Assembly: GCA_028281925.1 (NCBI GenBank)
Contig: JANQIX010000052.1
Coordinates: forward strand, 29,831-93,830
From: Alphaproteobacteria bacterium
GTDB lineage: Bacteria; Pseudomonadota; Alphaproteobacteria; DSM-16000; Inquilinaceae
DNA length: 64,000 nt
Reading direction: 5' to 3'
This document shows, piece after piece, positions 8,873 to 20,600 of the stretch (its first letter is position 1; the number at the start of each line of letters is the position of its first letter). The notes beneath the pieces were generated by a model that worked only from the letters and a program-made list of their open reading frames with translations, had not been told where the DNA came from and searched no databases. The translations under genes and the position numbers were made by a program.

Positions 8873-10830
8873 CCGGCCGCCGATCGCGGTGTGCTTCCGG
8901 CCACACCGCCCATCCATCGGCGGTGCCAGGCCTGGAACATCAAAACGGGCCAGAGCGCGTATTGCCGGTTGGCTTGACCCGACAGGTGTTCCGCCCACAG
9001 GCGCCGGATCGGCGGCACGTTGAACACGCCGTCGCCGGCCAGCGCCTGCTCACTCAGCAGATCCTCCGCCCAGTCCCGCAAGGGGCCGCGCAGCCAGTCG
9101 TGGATCGGAACGGCAAAGCCGGATTTCGGTCGTTCGACCAGTTCCCGCGGCACATGACGGTGCAGGATGCGGCGCAGCGTGAGCTTGGTCGTTCCCTCGC
9201 CCAGCCTGGCAGCAAGCGGCAGCCGCCACGCCAGCTCCACGACGCGGTGGTCCAGCAACGGCACGCGCGCTTCCAGCCCCACGGCCATGGTCGCACGGTC
9301 GACCTTCGTCAGGATGTCACCGGGCAGGTAGGTCAGCATGTCGCGCAACTGCATGCGCGCCGCATCGTCAGACAGCCCCGGCTCATCCTCGGCGAACAGC
9401 ATGTCCGGATCATCGGCCACGCCGACGACAGGCTCGTCCGCCAGCGGCCATTGCGCCGCAAGGCTGGGGTAAAGGCCGGCCGGATCACGGACCGCCAGCA
9501 GCCGGGCGAGCTTATGCAGCTTCTCGCCGGTCTGGCGCGGACGGGCGCCGGCGGGCAGCAACGCTGCCAAACGGTCCCAGCGATCGGGCGACGGCCATGC
9601 CAAACTCGACGCGACCGCGCGCCGCAACGAAGGCGGCAGATGGCGCAGAGCCCAACTGAGCCGTGATGCCACGCGGTGGCGGTTATAGCCGGCGAACACC
9701 TCGTCGCCGCCGTCGCCGCTCAACGCCACCACGACCTCGCGCCGCGCCAGCTCCGCCACCAGAAAGGTGGGGATCTGCGAGGCATCGGCGAACGGCTCGT
9801 CAAACAGGTCGGCCAAGCGCGGCACCACGGCCAGCGCCGTCGCTTCGTCGACGGTCAGTTCGGCATGGTCGGTGCCGAGATGGTGGGCCACCCGGCGGGC
9901 ATGGGCGCTTTCATCATAGTCGGCATCGGCGAAGCCGATGGTGAAGGTGCGTACCGGCTGCGCGCTTGCGCGCTGCATCAGAGCGACGACGGCCGAACTG
10001 TCGATGCCGCCAGATAGGAACGCCCCGACAGGCCGGTCGGCGACCATGCGGCAGGCCACAGCGTCGCTCAACAGCGTCTCGACCTGCTCCATGTCCGGCG
10101 CCGGCTGATCGGACAAAGCGGCGTCCCGCGCAATGCGGCGCACATCCCAATAACAGCGCTGGTCAATCAGCCCGTCCGCTGCCGCCACGGCCAGATGTCC
10201 AGGCCTCAGCTGGCCGATTCCCCGAAAGATCGACAGCGGCGCGGGCACATAGCCCAAGCGCGTCAGGCCCGACAGCGCCTGTCGGTCGACGGTCGGGGCC
10301 CAGGCGGGATGGGCGGCAAAGGCCCGCAGCTCCGACGCGAACACGATCGACGACCCGACCCGGCCGAAATAGAGGGGCTTGATGCCCAACCGATCGCGCA
10401 CCAGAGCCAGGCGGCGATCGCGGCTGTCCCACAAGGCGAAGGCGAACATGCCGACCAGTCTGCCGATGGCGGCCTCCAGGCCCCACTGGTCCACCGCCGC
10501 CAACAGCACCTCGCTGTCCGACGTACCGCGGAAAACCGCGCCCAGGGCCTCCAGCTCGGCCCGGAGTTCCCGGAAATTGTAGATCTCGCCGTTATAGGTC
10601 AGGTGATAGCGGCCGCTGGCCGAAGCCATGGGCTGGCGGCCCGTTTCCGACAGATCGATGATGGCCAGCCGCCGGTGCCCCAGCGCAATGCCGGCCGACG
10701 GGTCGGTCCACACGCCGTCCCCATCCGGCCCGCGATGGGCAAGGCTGTCCGACATGGCCTTGGTGATGCGGCCAAGTGAGCCCTGCGGTGTTTCAGCCCG
10801 CAGGTCCCAGAAGCCAAAGATCCCGCACAC
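8869..10830 (-). CDS. asnB: Asparagine synthase (glutamine-hydrolysing) / AsnB-type amidotransferase
   Basis: A 653-residue class II amidotransferase. The start must be the GTG at 10830, because it places Cys2 as the N-terminal nucleophile (MCGIFGFW). The glutaminase domain has RRLAIIDL, NGEIYN and the SDSE loop; the synthetase domain carries the PP-loop SGGIDSS at 273-279 and SGDGGDEVFAGYNRH. In biosynthetic loci such proteins amidate sugar or other carboxylates instead of aspartate. Here it is 24 nt downstream of an RfaH/NusG-like gene and a winged-helix gene, so a polysaccharide-linked role is plausible but no glycosyltransferase is present. Confidence 0.88.
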   Translation of the reverse strand: MCGIFGFWDLRAETPQGSLGRITKAMSDSLAHRGPDGDGVWTDPSAGIALGHRRLAIIDLSETGRQPMASASGRYHLTYNGEIYNFRELRAELEALGAVFRGTSDSEVLLAAVDQWGLEAAIGRLVGMFAFALWDSRDRRLALVRDRLGIKPLYFGRVGSSIVFASELRAFAAHPAWAPTVDRQALSGLTRLGYVPAPLSIFRGIGQLRPGHLAVAAADGLIDQRCYWDVRRIARDAALSDQPAPDMEQVETLLSDAVACRMVADRPVGAFLSGGIDSSAVVALMQRASAQPVRTFTIGFADADYDESAHARRVAHHLGTDHAELTVDEATALAVVPRLADLFDEPFADASQIPTFLVAELARREVVVALSGDGGDEVFAGYNRHRVASRLSWALRHLPPSLRRAVASSLAWPSPDRWDRLAALLPAGARPRQTGEKLHKLARLLAVRDPAGLYPSLAAQWPLADEPVVGVADDPDMLFAEDEPGLSDDAARMQLRDMLTYLPGDILTKVDRATMAVGLEARVPLLDHRVVELAWRLPLAARLGEGTTKLTLRRILHRHVPRELVERPKSGFAVPIHDWLRGPLRDWAEDLLSEQALAGDGVFNVPPIRRLWAEHLSGQANRQYALWPVLMFQAWHRRWMGGVAGSTPRSAAG

Positions 10831-10854
10831 TGGTGCCGGGCCCCGAGTCTTGCG

Positions 10855-11397
10855 TCAGACCGCTTCGACGGAAAGCGTAGGCAGCTTCACGCGCACCGAG
10901 CGGCCGAGAAGGTCAAGGAGAAGGATCACGCGATGCTCATCCATCGAGCAATCGAACAGGCCCTCGAGATCCGCAAACGCGCCATCGGTCACCCGCACGC
11001 GGTCGCCATGCCTGAAGGGATTGGCCTCGGAAGTGTCGATCATGCCCGCGTCGTTCTGGCGCTCCATGATCGCTTCGACAATGCCGTCCGGCACCGGCGT
11101 CGGCCCGTCGCCGCCGGCAATGATCTGGCGGACACCCACAGTCGAACGGATCGGCGTCCAACGCTGCCGCTCAAGATCCAGCGTCACGAACAGATAGCAA
11201 GGGAAGAACGGGGCCGTCACCGTCTCCACTCGGCGCGCGTGCCGCCGCTTCTTCAGATAGCGCGGACAATAGGTCCGATAGCCCTGGCGCCTCAGGTTGG
11301 CCTCGGCAACGGCCTCGGCCCGAGGATGGCACTGAACGACGTACCAGGGAGTTCCTGGCCAGGGGGTTTCGGGCAGCAGAGTCTCAGCGGCCATCAT
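10855..11397 (-). CDS. RfaH/NusG-like transcription antitermination factor
   Basis: A 180-residue specialised NusG paralogue. The NGN domain (about 15-115) includes WYVVQCHPRAEAVAEANLRRQGY and the FFPCYLFV core that contacts the RNA polymerase clamp. The C-terminal part (about 125-178) is KOW-like: NPFRHGDRVRVTDGAFADLEG. Such factors let polymerase read through long exopolysaccharide or lipopolysaccharide operons. The start codon overlaps the stop of the winged-helix gene (ATGA), so the two are translationally coupled. Unlike housekeeping NusG it is not near secE or rpl genes, which supports the specialised assignment. Confidence 0.85.
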   Translation of the reverse strand: MMAAETLLPETPWPGTPWYVVQCHPRAEAVAEANLRRQGYRTYCPRYLKKRRHARRVETVTAPFFPCYLFVTLDLERQRWTPIRSTVGVRQIIAGGDGPTPVPDGIVEAIMERQNDAGMIDTSEANPFRHGDRVRVTDGAFADLEGLFDCSMDEHRVILLLDLLGRSVRVKLPTLSVEAV

Positions 11398-12047
11398 TGC
11401 GCTGTGTCCTCGTCAAGGGGTTCGGGCCGCCGCCGCGAGATCTTCAGCATGCGGGGCGTCAGCAGACGCTCTACCGGCATAAGGCGGGACAGCCGATCGA
11501 AGCTGGCTTGGGGCGTCGCCAGATCGGTGATCATCACGGCATCTGCCTCGTCCGGTATGTCCCCGGCGATCACAGGCAAGCCGGCGAAATGCGCACCGGC
11601 CCGACGGTCGCCCATGACCGCGATCAGCTGCGCGCCCTCCGGTGCGCACAGAGCCGCAATCTCGGTCAGCTCGCTGCAGCCGGCAAAGACGAAGCGGGTC
11701 CACCCCCGCTCTACGGCATCGCCCATCAGCATCTCGCATTCGGCACGCGCCCGCCGAAAGTATGAGAACGAATAGGTCAGGTATTCAGCGGCCAGCCGGC
11801 TCTTCTCGCTGAAGCCCTGCGGCGTCAGATAGTACGCATAGCGGTTGGCCGGGATCTGGGTCACCTTGATCCAGCCCTTGCCGATGCACCGCTTCAGATA
11901 CGCATTGGCCAGGCCCAGCGCGATCCCGAGCTCTTTGGCCAGGTCGCGCTGCGTGATGCGGCTGTTCTCATCGACCGCATCGAGGACACTAAGCGTCACG
12001 GCGGTGTCGAGATCCGAGACCGGCCGCTCGCGGCCACGCGGCTCCAT
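11394..12047 (-). CDS. Winged helix-turn-helix regulator of the NusG/AsnB operon
   Basis: A 217-residue protein with a Lrp/MarR-like winged helix at about 10-80 (ITQRDLAKELGIALGLANAYLKRCIGKGWI) and a C-terminal alpha/beta part resembling a Rossmann-like sensor (FVFAGCSELTEIAAL). The ATG at 12047 is chosen because GGGAGAGAG precedes it; an upstream TTG would overlap that site. This type of wHTH-plus-NusG pair recurs at exopolysaccharide loci of alphaproteobacteria, to my knowledge. Two perfect palindromes lie 42-80 bp upstream and may be its own operator. Confidence 0.72.
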   Translation of the reverse strand: MEPRGRERPVSDLDTAVTLSVLDAVDENSRITQRDLAKELGIALGLANAYLKRCIGKGWIKVTQIPANRYAYYLTPQGFSEKSRLAAEYLTYSFSYFRRARAECEMLMGDAVERGWTRFVFAGCSELTEIAALCAPEGAQLIAVMGDRRAGAHFAGLPVIAGDIPDEADAVMITDLATPQASFDRLSRLMPVERLLTPRMLKISRRRPEPLDEDTAQ

Positions 12048-12088
12048 GCATCTCTCTCCCAACGGGTTGAGCGCCGGAACCCTACCGT

Positions 12089-12127
12089 GTTCACGGCGTG
12101 AACCGCAAGCGCGTTCACGCCGTGAAC
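12089..12127. promoter_or_regulatory. Pair of perfect 15-bp palindromes (operator pair or hairpin)
   Basis: GTTCACGGCGTGAAC (12089-12103) and GTTCACGCCGTGAAC (12113-12127) are each perfect palindromes around one central base, with centres 24 bp apart. Because the second is the reverse complement of the first, the whole can also fold into a 15-bp stem with a 9-nt loop. It lies 10 nt downstream of the hutH-hutG stop and upstream of the winged-helix gene. No T-run follows, so a double operator is more likely than an intrinsic terminator. Confidence 0.6.
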
Positions 12128-12137
12128 TCTCTTCCTG

Positions 12138-14510
12138 TCATCGGCAGCGGCTGAGCGACCAGTCCACCACGGCCTCCATGACGGATCTCAGCACGGGCCG
12201 CAGCCGGCCAGCCCGTTCGGAGTCATACCGCGCCGGCGGGTCTTCGTGCATATAGGCGGCCTGCGCCAGCTCCATCTGGACCGCGTGGACGCCGTCGGCG
12301 GGCCGGCCGTAATGGCGCGTGATGTACCCGCCCTTGAAGCGCCCATCGACGACGGTGTCGTAGCCGGTGGCATCCTGGCAGACCTGAGCGACCCGATCGA
12401 CCAGCGACCGGTCGGCCGACTGGCCTGCATTGCTGCCGATGTTGAACGTGGGCAGCGCGCCCTCGAACAGGCGCGGCACGCGGCTGCGGATGGAATGGGC
12501 GTCATAGAGCATGGCAACGCCAAACCGCTCGCGCATGCGCGCCAGTTCACCCGCCAGGGCATCGTGATAAGGCTGCCAGTAGCGCTGCCGGCGACGGCCG
12601 ATCTCTTCGGTGCTGGGCGTTGCTCCGTCGCGGTAGAGCGGCGTACCGTCGAACGCGGCCGGCGGAACCAGCCCCGTGTTGGGCGCACCGGGATAGAGCG
12701 GCTGGTCTTCCGGGTTGCGGTTCAGGTCGACCACATAACGCGACTGCACGGCACGGATCACGCCGATCCCCAGTTCGCGCAAGAACTGATAGAGACGGTC
12801 GACGTCCCAATCGGTGTCGACCAGCGCAGTACCCGTCTCTGTCATGTGCGCCGCGATATCGTCCGGCAGCTCCGTCCCCACATGGGGCAGGCTGACCAAT
12901 ACCGGCACCTCGGCCGGGGTGAGCGTGAACACCACATCGTTGAGCGGGTTGGCGATGGGTACATCGGCAGCTGCTGATCTCGATGGCAAGAGACCGGGCA
13001 CGAACCCGGCGAACCGACCGCCGGCTGCCAGCGACTGGGCGATGGCCAGATCCGGGCCCATCAGACGGTCCTGGTCATGCGCCGGCACATGAGCCCGCAC
13101 GGTCGCCAGCGCGTGCTCCAGCGCTGCCGTCGACTTCCGTGGACGCAGGAACTCGATGCCCTGGCCGGCGGCCAGCAGCTCGATGCCCACGATGCCGGCG
13201 GTGTTCCCGGCCATCTCCCCCAGCCGGAGAGCGGCGTAGGTGGCCATGCTGACATGGTCTTCCTGGTTGGCGGAAGTTGGCAGACTGTCGGTGCTGGAGG
13301 GGTGGGCCAGCACCTTGTTCTGGCTGGCCAGCGCCGCCGAGGCAACCTGCGGCGCCATGAAGCCGGAATTCAAGCCTGGTTCCGGCGCCAGCATCGGCGG
13401 CAGCGCGCTCATGTGATTGTCCGTCAACAGCGCGATGCGCCGTTCCGACAGCGACCCGATCTCGGCGATTGCCAGCGCCAGCGTATCGGCGGCGAAGGCT
13501 ACCGGCTGGGCATGGAAGTTGCCGCCGGACAGCACATCGCCTTCGTCGGGGAAAACCAGCGGATTGTCGGTGACGGCATTGGCCTCCACCTCAAGCACAC
13601 CCGCCGCCTGGCGCATCAGGTCCAGCGCGGCCCCCATCACCTGTGGCTGGCAGCGCAGGCTGTACGGATCCTGCACCTTGTCGCAATCGGCATGCGAGGC
13701 GTTGATCTCGCTGCCCTTCAGCAGGCGCAGGCAAGCGGCCGCCACGTCGATCTGGCCGCGCTGGCCGCGCACATGCGAGATGCGCGGGTCGAACGGCACA
13801 TGGCTGCCCAGCATGGCCTCGACCGTCAGCGCACCAGCAGTGATGGCGGCCGCAAACACGTTCTCCGCCGCGAAAAGCCCGGTCAGCGCCAGCGCCGTCG
13901 ACACCTGCGTGCCGTTCAGCATGGCCAAGCCTTCCTTTGGCTGCAGCACCAGTGGCGCCAGCCCTGCCCGACGCAGCCCGAGTGCTGCTGGCATCTGCTC
14001 GCCGGCAACGCGGACCTGACCGAGCCCGAGCAACACGCCCGTCAGATGAGCCAGCGGCGCCAGATCGCCCGACGCGCCGACGGAGCCTTTGGCAGGTACA
14101 CAGGGCAGCACACCGTGCGATGCCAGCGCCACCAACGCCTCGATCACCTCCCAGCGCACGCCGGAATGGCCCTGGGCAAGGCTGCGCGCCTTCAGAACCA
14201 GCACCAGGCGGACCACGGCGTCGTCCAGCAGGTCACCGAGGCCGGAGGCGTGGCTGACCACCAGATTGCGCTGCAGACGCTCCAGCGCGTCGGCCGGAAT
14301 GCGCGTTTGCGCCAAGGTTCCGAAGCCGGTGTTGAGGCCATAGACGGCCGCGTCGCCAGCCGTTTGTTCGGCGATCACCGCTGCCGCACGATCGACGGCG
14401 CCGCGCCGGCCGGCATCCACGGTCAGGTCCACAGCGCCGCCGATGACGGCGCGCAGGGTGCTTAGATCGAGATGGTCGTTGACGACGACACGGACAGGCC
14501 CGTCAGCCAT
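12138..14510 (-). CDS. hutH: Histidine ammonia-lyase fused to N-formylglutamate deformylase (HutH-HutG)
   Basis: A single 790-residue frame encodes two histidine-degradation enzymes. Residues 1-510 are a complete HutH: Tyr57 in VYGLNTGFG, the MIO-forming Ala146-Ser147-Gly148 in [12 protein letters not shown], and the usual ending GFVPGLLPS. About 12 linker residues follow, then from about 523 a complete HutG-like N-formylglutamate amidohydrolase: [45 protein letters not shown] and [11 protein letters not shown]. HutH makes urocanate from histidine; HutG hydrolyses N-formylglutamate three steps later. HutU, HutI and HutF are not nearby. The frame is continuous, so this is a true fusion unless a sequencing error removed a stop. 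Confidence 0.88.
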   Translation of the reverse strand: MADGPVRVVVNDHLDLSTLRAVIGGAVDLTVDAGRRGAVDRAAAVIAEQTAGDAAVYGLNTGFGTLAQTRIPADALERLQRNLVVSHASGLGDLLDDAVVRLVLVLKARSLAQGHSGVRWEVIEALVALASHGVLPCVPAKGSVGASGDLAPLAHLTGVLLGLGQVRVAGEQMPAALGLRRAGLAPLVLQPKEGLAMLNGTQVSTALALTGLFAAENVFAAAITAGALTVEAMLGSHVPFDPRISHVRGQRGQIDVAAACLRLLKGSEINASHADCDKVQDPYSLRCQPQVMGAALDLMRQAAGVLEVEANAVTDNPLVFPDEGDVLSGGNFHAQPVAFAADTLALAIAEIGSLSERRIALLTDNHMSALPPMLAPEPGLNSGFMAPQVASAALASQNKVLAHPSSTDSLPTSANQEDHVSMATYAALRLGEMAGNTAGIVGIELLAAGQGIEFLRPRKSTAALEHALATVRAHVPAHDQDRLMGPDLAIAQSLAAGGRFAGFVPGLLPSRSAAADVPIANPLNDVVFTLTPAEVPVLVSLPHVGTELPDDIAAHMTETGTALVDTDWDVDRLYQFLRELGIGVIRAVQSRYVVDLNRNPEDQPLYPGAPNTGLVPPAAFDGTPLYRDGATPSTEEIGRRRQRYWQPYHDALAGELARMRERFGVAMLYDAHSIRSRVPRLFEGALPTFNIGSNAGQSADRSLVDRVAQVCQDATGYDTVVDGRFKGGYITRHYGRPADGVHAVQMELAQAAYMHEDPPARYDSERAGRLRPVLRSVMEAVVDWSLSRCR

Positions 14511-14612
14511 TGGGGTGCCCCAGGGGATTCGCCGGTGGGAAGGGGCGATGACGGTAGGGTGCGGCCCGAGCCGCTGTCAATCGGGCGCCACCACCATGCG
14601 AGCGGGCAGGAT

Positions 14613-17600
14613 CTACTGGCAGGCAGCGGCTGCGTTCCAGAAATCGCCCAGATATGCGGCCACACAGGTGTCTTCCGCCTGGGCCTGCGGGCTGCCGGGA
14701 CCTGCGGCCGGCTGCAGGCCACCGAGATTGATCGGGCCCTGCTGGCCGCCCTCCTCCTCGTCCTCATCCTCCTCGCCCGTGTCGCCGGCTGCGGGCTGCA
14801 AACCGCCGGGGCCGGCCAGCTCACCGATGCTGAAGCCTTCGCCGAACACGTTGGTCTGATAGGGTGCGCCCAGCTCGTTGGTGAAGAACGATGCCCCGCC
14901 CGGCCGGTCCAGCTGGCTCTGGGCGCTGCGGATAAGGTCCAGCAGCGTCTCCACATCCGTCGGGAAGCCGAGGAAATCGTCAATCTCCGGCACGAACAGG
15001 GTGCCGCCCTGGAAGCCGAAGGGCGGCGATCCGGGGGCCCCGAACCCTCCCGACAGGGTTTCGTTGTTGGTGTCCAGGCCCGAGGCCAGGAAGGGCACGA
15101 AGAAAACATCGCTCAAGGCCCCGCCGGCCCCTTCCGCGCCGTCGCCGAGGATCGCGGCGTCTACCACGCCCACTGCCGTCGATCCCCACCAGTTCGCCTG
15201 CGCGTCCACCGTGCCGATGCCGTCATGCTGAAGGGCAAAGCCACCATTGCCTTCCAGGAAGTTCTGCTGGACCAACAGCGCGGTGGCTTCCTCCCCGGTT
15301 GCGGGATCGGCAGCCACGCCGATCACGACACGCTCGTAGACCGCAACACCGGCGTCCCGATGCCCGGTGATGTAGGTCTGGAAGACCTCTGTCCTTCCAA
15401 AGACGTCGCCACCGAACAGAATCCCGCTCTGGCTGGTCCCGTCGATCGCCAACGCTGTGGGTTCGCCCTCAGTCTCGTCGAACCCGCCAAGGATGAAGTT
15501 GTTGTGCACCTTCACCGTGGTGGGGCCGGCCTCCTGCACGTCGTCAGCCTCGCCGATGCGCGCGAATTCGATCCCGTTGCGGCCTTGGTCGCCGCCTTCG
15601 ATGGCCTCGATCTGCAGGCCCTGGACGTTCCCGTTTTCCGCCAGTTCGACCCTGTCGACCGTGATGATGGACTCCCGGATCGTCACGGCCGATCCCGCGC
15701 CGATGGCGTCGTCGAAGTCGATGCCGTCGCCGGTCAGGCCGCTGATGCTGCCGACGGGCTGGAAGGCTTCAAGGTCGCCCAGCGGATCGTCTTCGCCGGT
15801 CACCGGCTGCTCGCCGGTATAGTCTTCCTCATCGATCAGCGCCTGACCGTTCAGCGCGATCAAGACCGTGCTGTCGTGCACGCCATAGCCCGGCACGGTC
15901 TCGGATGGGGCGAAGCGGATGCCGTCGTCATAGCCCGTGATCCGGAGATTGCGGGTGATCTCCACCGCGGACCCGCCGAGAACACCGTTGAACACGATGC
16001 CCGCGTCGCCATGGCCGACGATCTCACGGTTGGCGTCGATCGACACCTGAGCACCGCCAGTAATCTCGCCTGCGAAATCCACACCATCGTCGCCACGGCC
16101 CCAGCCCGCGCCGCCGGCGACCCCGTCGGCCAGCGCCCAATCCACCCAAGGCGTATCGTCGGAAACCTCCGGCACCAGACCGGCCAGGCCGATGATGTCG
16201 GCGGACAGGCCCAGCTCCGTGGCCAAGTCGGCGAATGTCGATCCTTCCTCCGGCACCCAGCCGTTGCCGGCGATGGTGACGCGGCTGCCCCCCGTGACGT
16301 CCGCGAAGCGCACGCCGTCGACCTGTTGGCCCACGATATGGGGGTTCAGGACGACGAGGATGTCCGTCCCGGCGCCGGAAACCAAGCCATCGAAGACGAC
16401 GCCCGTCAGGCGGCCTTCGATCGCGTTGCCTACCAGCGCCACGGTGGAGTCCAGAACATCGCTGCCGACCTGCACACCATTCTGCGTGACGCCTTCGATG
16501 GCATTCCCGGAGACCGCGATCAGCGCGCCGTTCGTGAGGTGGCCACCGGGATCCTCAACGGTCGCGGGGCCAATGTTGACGCCGTGGACATCGCCTTCGA
16601 TGCGATTGTCGGCAAGCTGCATGTGGCTGCCGCTCACACCGCCGAAGATCCGCACGCCATCCGCAGTCTCGGACACGAGGTCGTTTCCGGTCACCTCGAT
16701 CCCGAAGGTCGGCGCGGCAAGAGGCGTGCCGCTGCCGAACGTGGTGTCGATAAGCCCTTCGAACAGCACGCCGTTCCCCTCGGCAAAGACGCTGTTGTCC
16801 ACGATCATGAGACGCGACGCACCCGTTACCGACTGAACGATAATGCCGTTGCCGGGATTGGCCTGGATTGGGCCGCCGATCCGGTTTCCCTCGATCATGA
16901 CCAGCGCGTTGTCACGAACTGCCTGATCGTCCGGACCGGCGGGGGCCAGCAGGTCAAACAGGCCGATGCCGTCGTCGCCGGACTGGATGTCATTGTCGGC
17001 GATATCCACAGACGAGCCGCCGCCGATGCCGCCCCAGAAGGCGATACCGCGGTCTTCCTGACCGCCGCCCCCGCGGATCCGGTTGTCGGCGATGCGAACG
17101 CCGGCCGTCCCGCCGGCGTTCGTGTTGACGAAGCCATCGAAGCGGATGCCCATGTCGCCGAACGAAAAAGCTCCACCCCCCGCACCGGTCAGCACGTCGA
17201 TATCGTTCGAGCCAATCAGCACGTCCGCAGCGCCACTGATTTCGCCGCCGAAGAAGACGCCGTCATGCGTAGTGCCGTCGCCCGCGCCTGCCTGACCGAC
17301 CGTGATGAAGTTCCCGTCGGCCAGGGTCGCGCCGCCGACATCGATCTCAGAGTCTACGATCGCGCCGGCAAAGTGGACGCCGTCGCCGTCGGCGCCGGCC
17401 GTATTGCCCGCGTCGATAATGTTTCGCCTGATCGTGACCGTGGAGCCGGTGATCGGGCCACCGTGGAACACGCCGTGGACGCCGGTGAAGATGCCGTCAT
17501 TGTTGCCCGTGATGGTCACGGTCGCGCCGGTGATGGCGCCATCCAGCCGCACACCGATATGGCCCGCACTGATCAGCGGATTGTTGGCAACGCGGATCTC

Positions 17601-20600
17601 AGCACCACCCGATACGGTGCCGGCAACGCGCACGCCGTCATTGTCGACACCCGCGCCGGCACGGATCTCGTTGCCGTCGATCTCCACCAGACCGCCACCG
17701 ATCGCGCCGGCCGCCAGTTCGATGCCGTCATCGCCGGCAATGATGCCGTCGCCGGCTGGATCGTCGGGCTCAGCCTCTGCATTGCTTGAAACCCGCAGCG
17801 TGCCGGCGTCGATATCGCCGTCCACATGCACGCCGTCTTCGGCCGCGACGATGCGGTTGCCGAGATCGTCGTCGCCGATTTGCACGAGGGTGGTCGCCCC
17901 GGTGATCGCGCCGAGCCAGACGCCGTGCCGGCCCACCGCCGACGTCCGGCCGATCAGGTTGTCGAGGATCCGAAGCTGGCCGCCTGCCGACGCAGAGTCG
18001 AAAAGGCGGACGCCCGCGCCCTCCGCGTCGATTTCATTGCCTTGCACCAGCACGTCGCCGGCATCGACCGACTGCAGGAAGACGCCGTGGCCGCTTGCCG
18101 GCGCATCGGGGTCGGCGCCAGCACTCGCATCGATCACGTTGTCCAGGATATCGACGTCGCCGGTCGCACCGACGCCCGGGTCGACGAAGATGCCGGACCC
18201 GCCATTGGCCACGATACCGGCGGCGCCAAGTGGTCCGGCGTTGTTCGAGATCAGCAGCGTGTTGGCGACCGTCGTGAAGGCCGAGACGCCATGGCGGCCG
18301 CCTTCGATCAGCGTGTTGCCGTCGATCGTCACCACGGATGGCGCGTCGAGCTGGCCAATGAACGAGATGCCGTCGGCCGCGGTGCCCGCGATGCGCTGGT
18401 TTGCGACGATGTCGATCGTGGAAGCCCCGGTCACGGCGCCGGAGACGGAGACGCCATTCAGCCCGCCTTCGATGACGTTGCCGCCGTAGTCGCCGTCCGG
18501 GCCGATCAGCACGGTCGCGCCGGCCAGCGTCATGGCCAGGCTGACGCCATCCCCGGCCGTGCCGACGATGCCCGCGTTGTTGCCGGCGATCACGACCGTC
18601 GCATCGCCGATCACCGCGTCGGCCGGCGTCTCCGCTGGCGTGCTGCCGAACTCCACCCCATCATCGGCGCCCTGGATGAGGGCGTTGCCCAGGATCTCCA
18701 CCCGCGCCCCGCCAGAAATTGTCGTCTCGAACTCGATACCGTCGTCGACCAGCCCCTCGATCCGGTCGTTGTCGACGATGCTGAAGGTGCCGCCGCTGAT
18801 CTCGGCGATATCCAGGCCCTCGACGGCGCCCTCTATGTCGTTCCGGGCGATCTGGACGGTCGCACCAGTGATCGTGCCGTCGAACAGGATGCCGTCGAAG
18901 CCGCCACCCGTGATCAGGCCGTTGTCGAGGATATCGACGACGGTGCCGTCGATCGTGGTTTCGAATTCGATGCCGTCGCTGGTGGTGCCTTCGATGCGCG
19001 TGTTGTGGCTGACCGTGAAGGTCCCGCCGACCAGGGTGTCGACATCGATGCCGTCGTCGCCGCCAACGATATGGTTGCCGTCTTCAGCTGTGGGCCCACC
19101 GATCACGACGGTACTGTCGGCTATGGGGCCGCCGTTGAAGAGAACGCCATCGAACCCGGCCTCGATCGAGTTATCGGCGATCGTGATCGTGCTGTCGGTG
19201 ACGGCGAGCAGGAACACAACGCCTTCGTCCGCCGCGGTGATGCCGGCACCGCCTTCGCTGCGATGGCCCCGGATCGTGACGGTCGAGCCTGTGGTCTGAC
19301 CGCCGAAATCGATGCCGTCATCGACCATGCCGTCGATCGTGTTCTCGGCCATCATGACGGTGCTGTCGGTGACATTGCCGAAAACGTTGATGCCGTCGAG
19401 GAAGCCGGTGATGGTGCTGCCGGTCACGGTCAGCGTCGAGCCGCCGATGATGGCGCCGGAGATCAGCAGGCCGTCACCGCCGCCGCCCGGGTTATCCAAG
19501 ATCACCTCGGTATCTTCGTTGCCGGTGATCCGGTTGCGGTCGATCGTCACCACGGCACCGCCGCTGATGGCCGTGGTCGCCAGGGGCGGGTCGCTTCCGT
19601 CATTGCTCAACAGGGCGATGCCCTCGCCGTCGAGGCCCGTGATGTCGCTGTTGAGCTGGACCAGGAAGGTGCCGCCGGTGATGCCTTCGACCACCTGGAT
19701 GCCGTCATCCGCACCCTGCACCAGGGCGTTGCCGGCAATGATCACATCGGCGTTGACCTGACGGCGGAAGTCGATGGCGTCGCTGTCTTCGGCGCTGCCG
19801 TCACCGATGATCTCGGTATTGTCGGTGATCCTCAGAATGCTGCCGCCGGCGAAGGTCTCGGCGAAATCGATGCCGCTGTCCGTGCCCTGGATCGAGCTGT
19901 TGCCGACGATGTCGATCGTCGAGCCGGTGATGCTGGACTGGAAGCGGACGCCGCTGCCGCCGTCGCCATCGATGATATTGCCGTCGCCGATGGTAACGGC
20001 GGCATCGGTGATCGCCGTGGCGAACAAGATGCCGCTGCCGGCGGTGGCGGCGATGCCGTCATTGTTGCCGCTGATCGTCACCGAAGCACCGCTGGAGATG
20101 CTCCCGGCCCCAACGAAGCCGATGCCGGCGGCCACGCCGATGATGTCGTCGTTGTCTTGGATCTCGATGGCTGCGCCATTGCCGACGGCGCCGCCGAATG
20201 CGATGCCTTCGGTGGTGCCGGTAACCAGCGTGTTGCCGCTGACCGTCAGCCGCGCGTTGTCGACCTGACTGACGTCGATGCCGTCGGTGCCGCTGATCTC
20301 GCGGTTGGCCGTGATCTGTACCGCCGCCTCGCTCTGGATGGCCTGCGCGAAGGCAATACCGTCCGCGGCGTCGCCGGTACCGATGCTGACCAGGCGGTTG
20401 TCTTCGACCCGGACCAGCGTGTCGAGGTCGGTGATCACGCCCTCGAACAGCAGCGCGGCCCCTGCGGCTTCGACGTCGTTGCCCAGGATATGCAGCCCCT
20501 CGCCGCCGGCCACCGTATCAGCGATGCGGATGCCGCTGCCGGCGATGTCGGTCATGACATTGCCGCGGATCATCGTTGCGCCAATGCTGTTCACCGAGAC

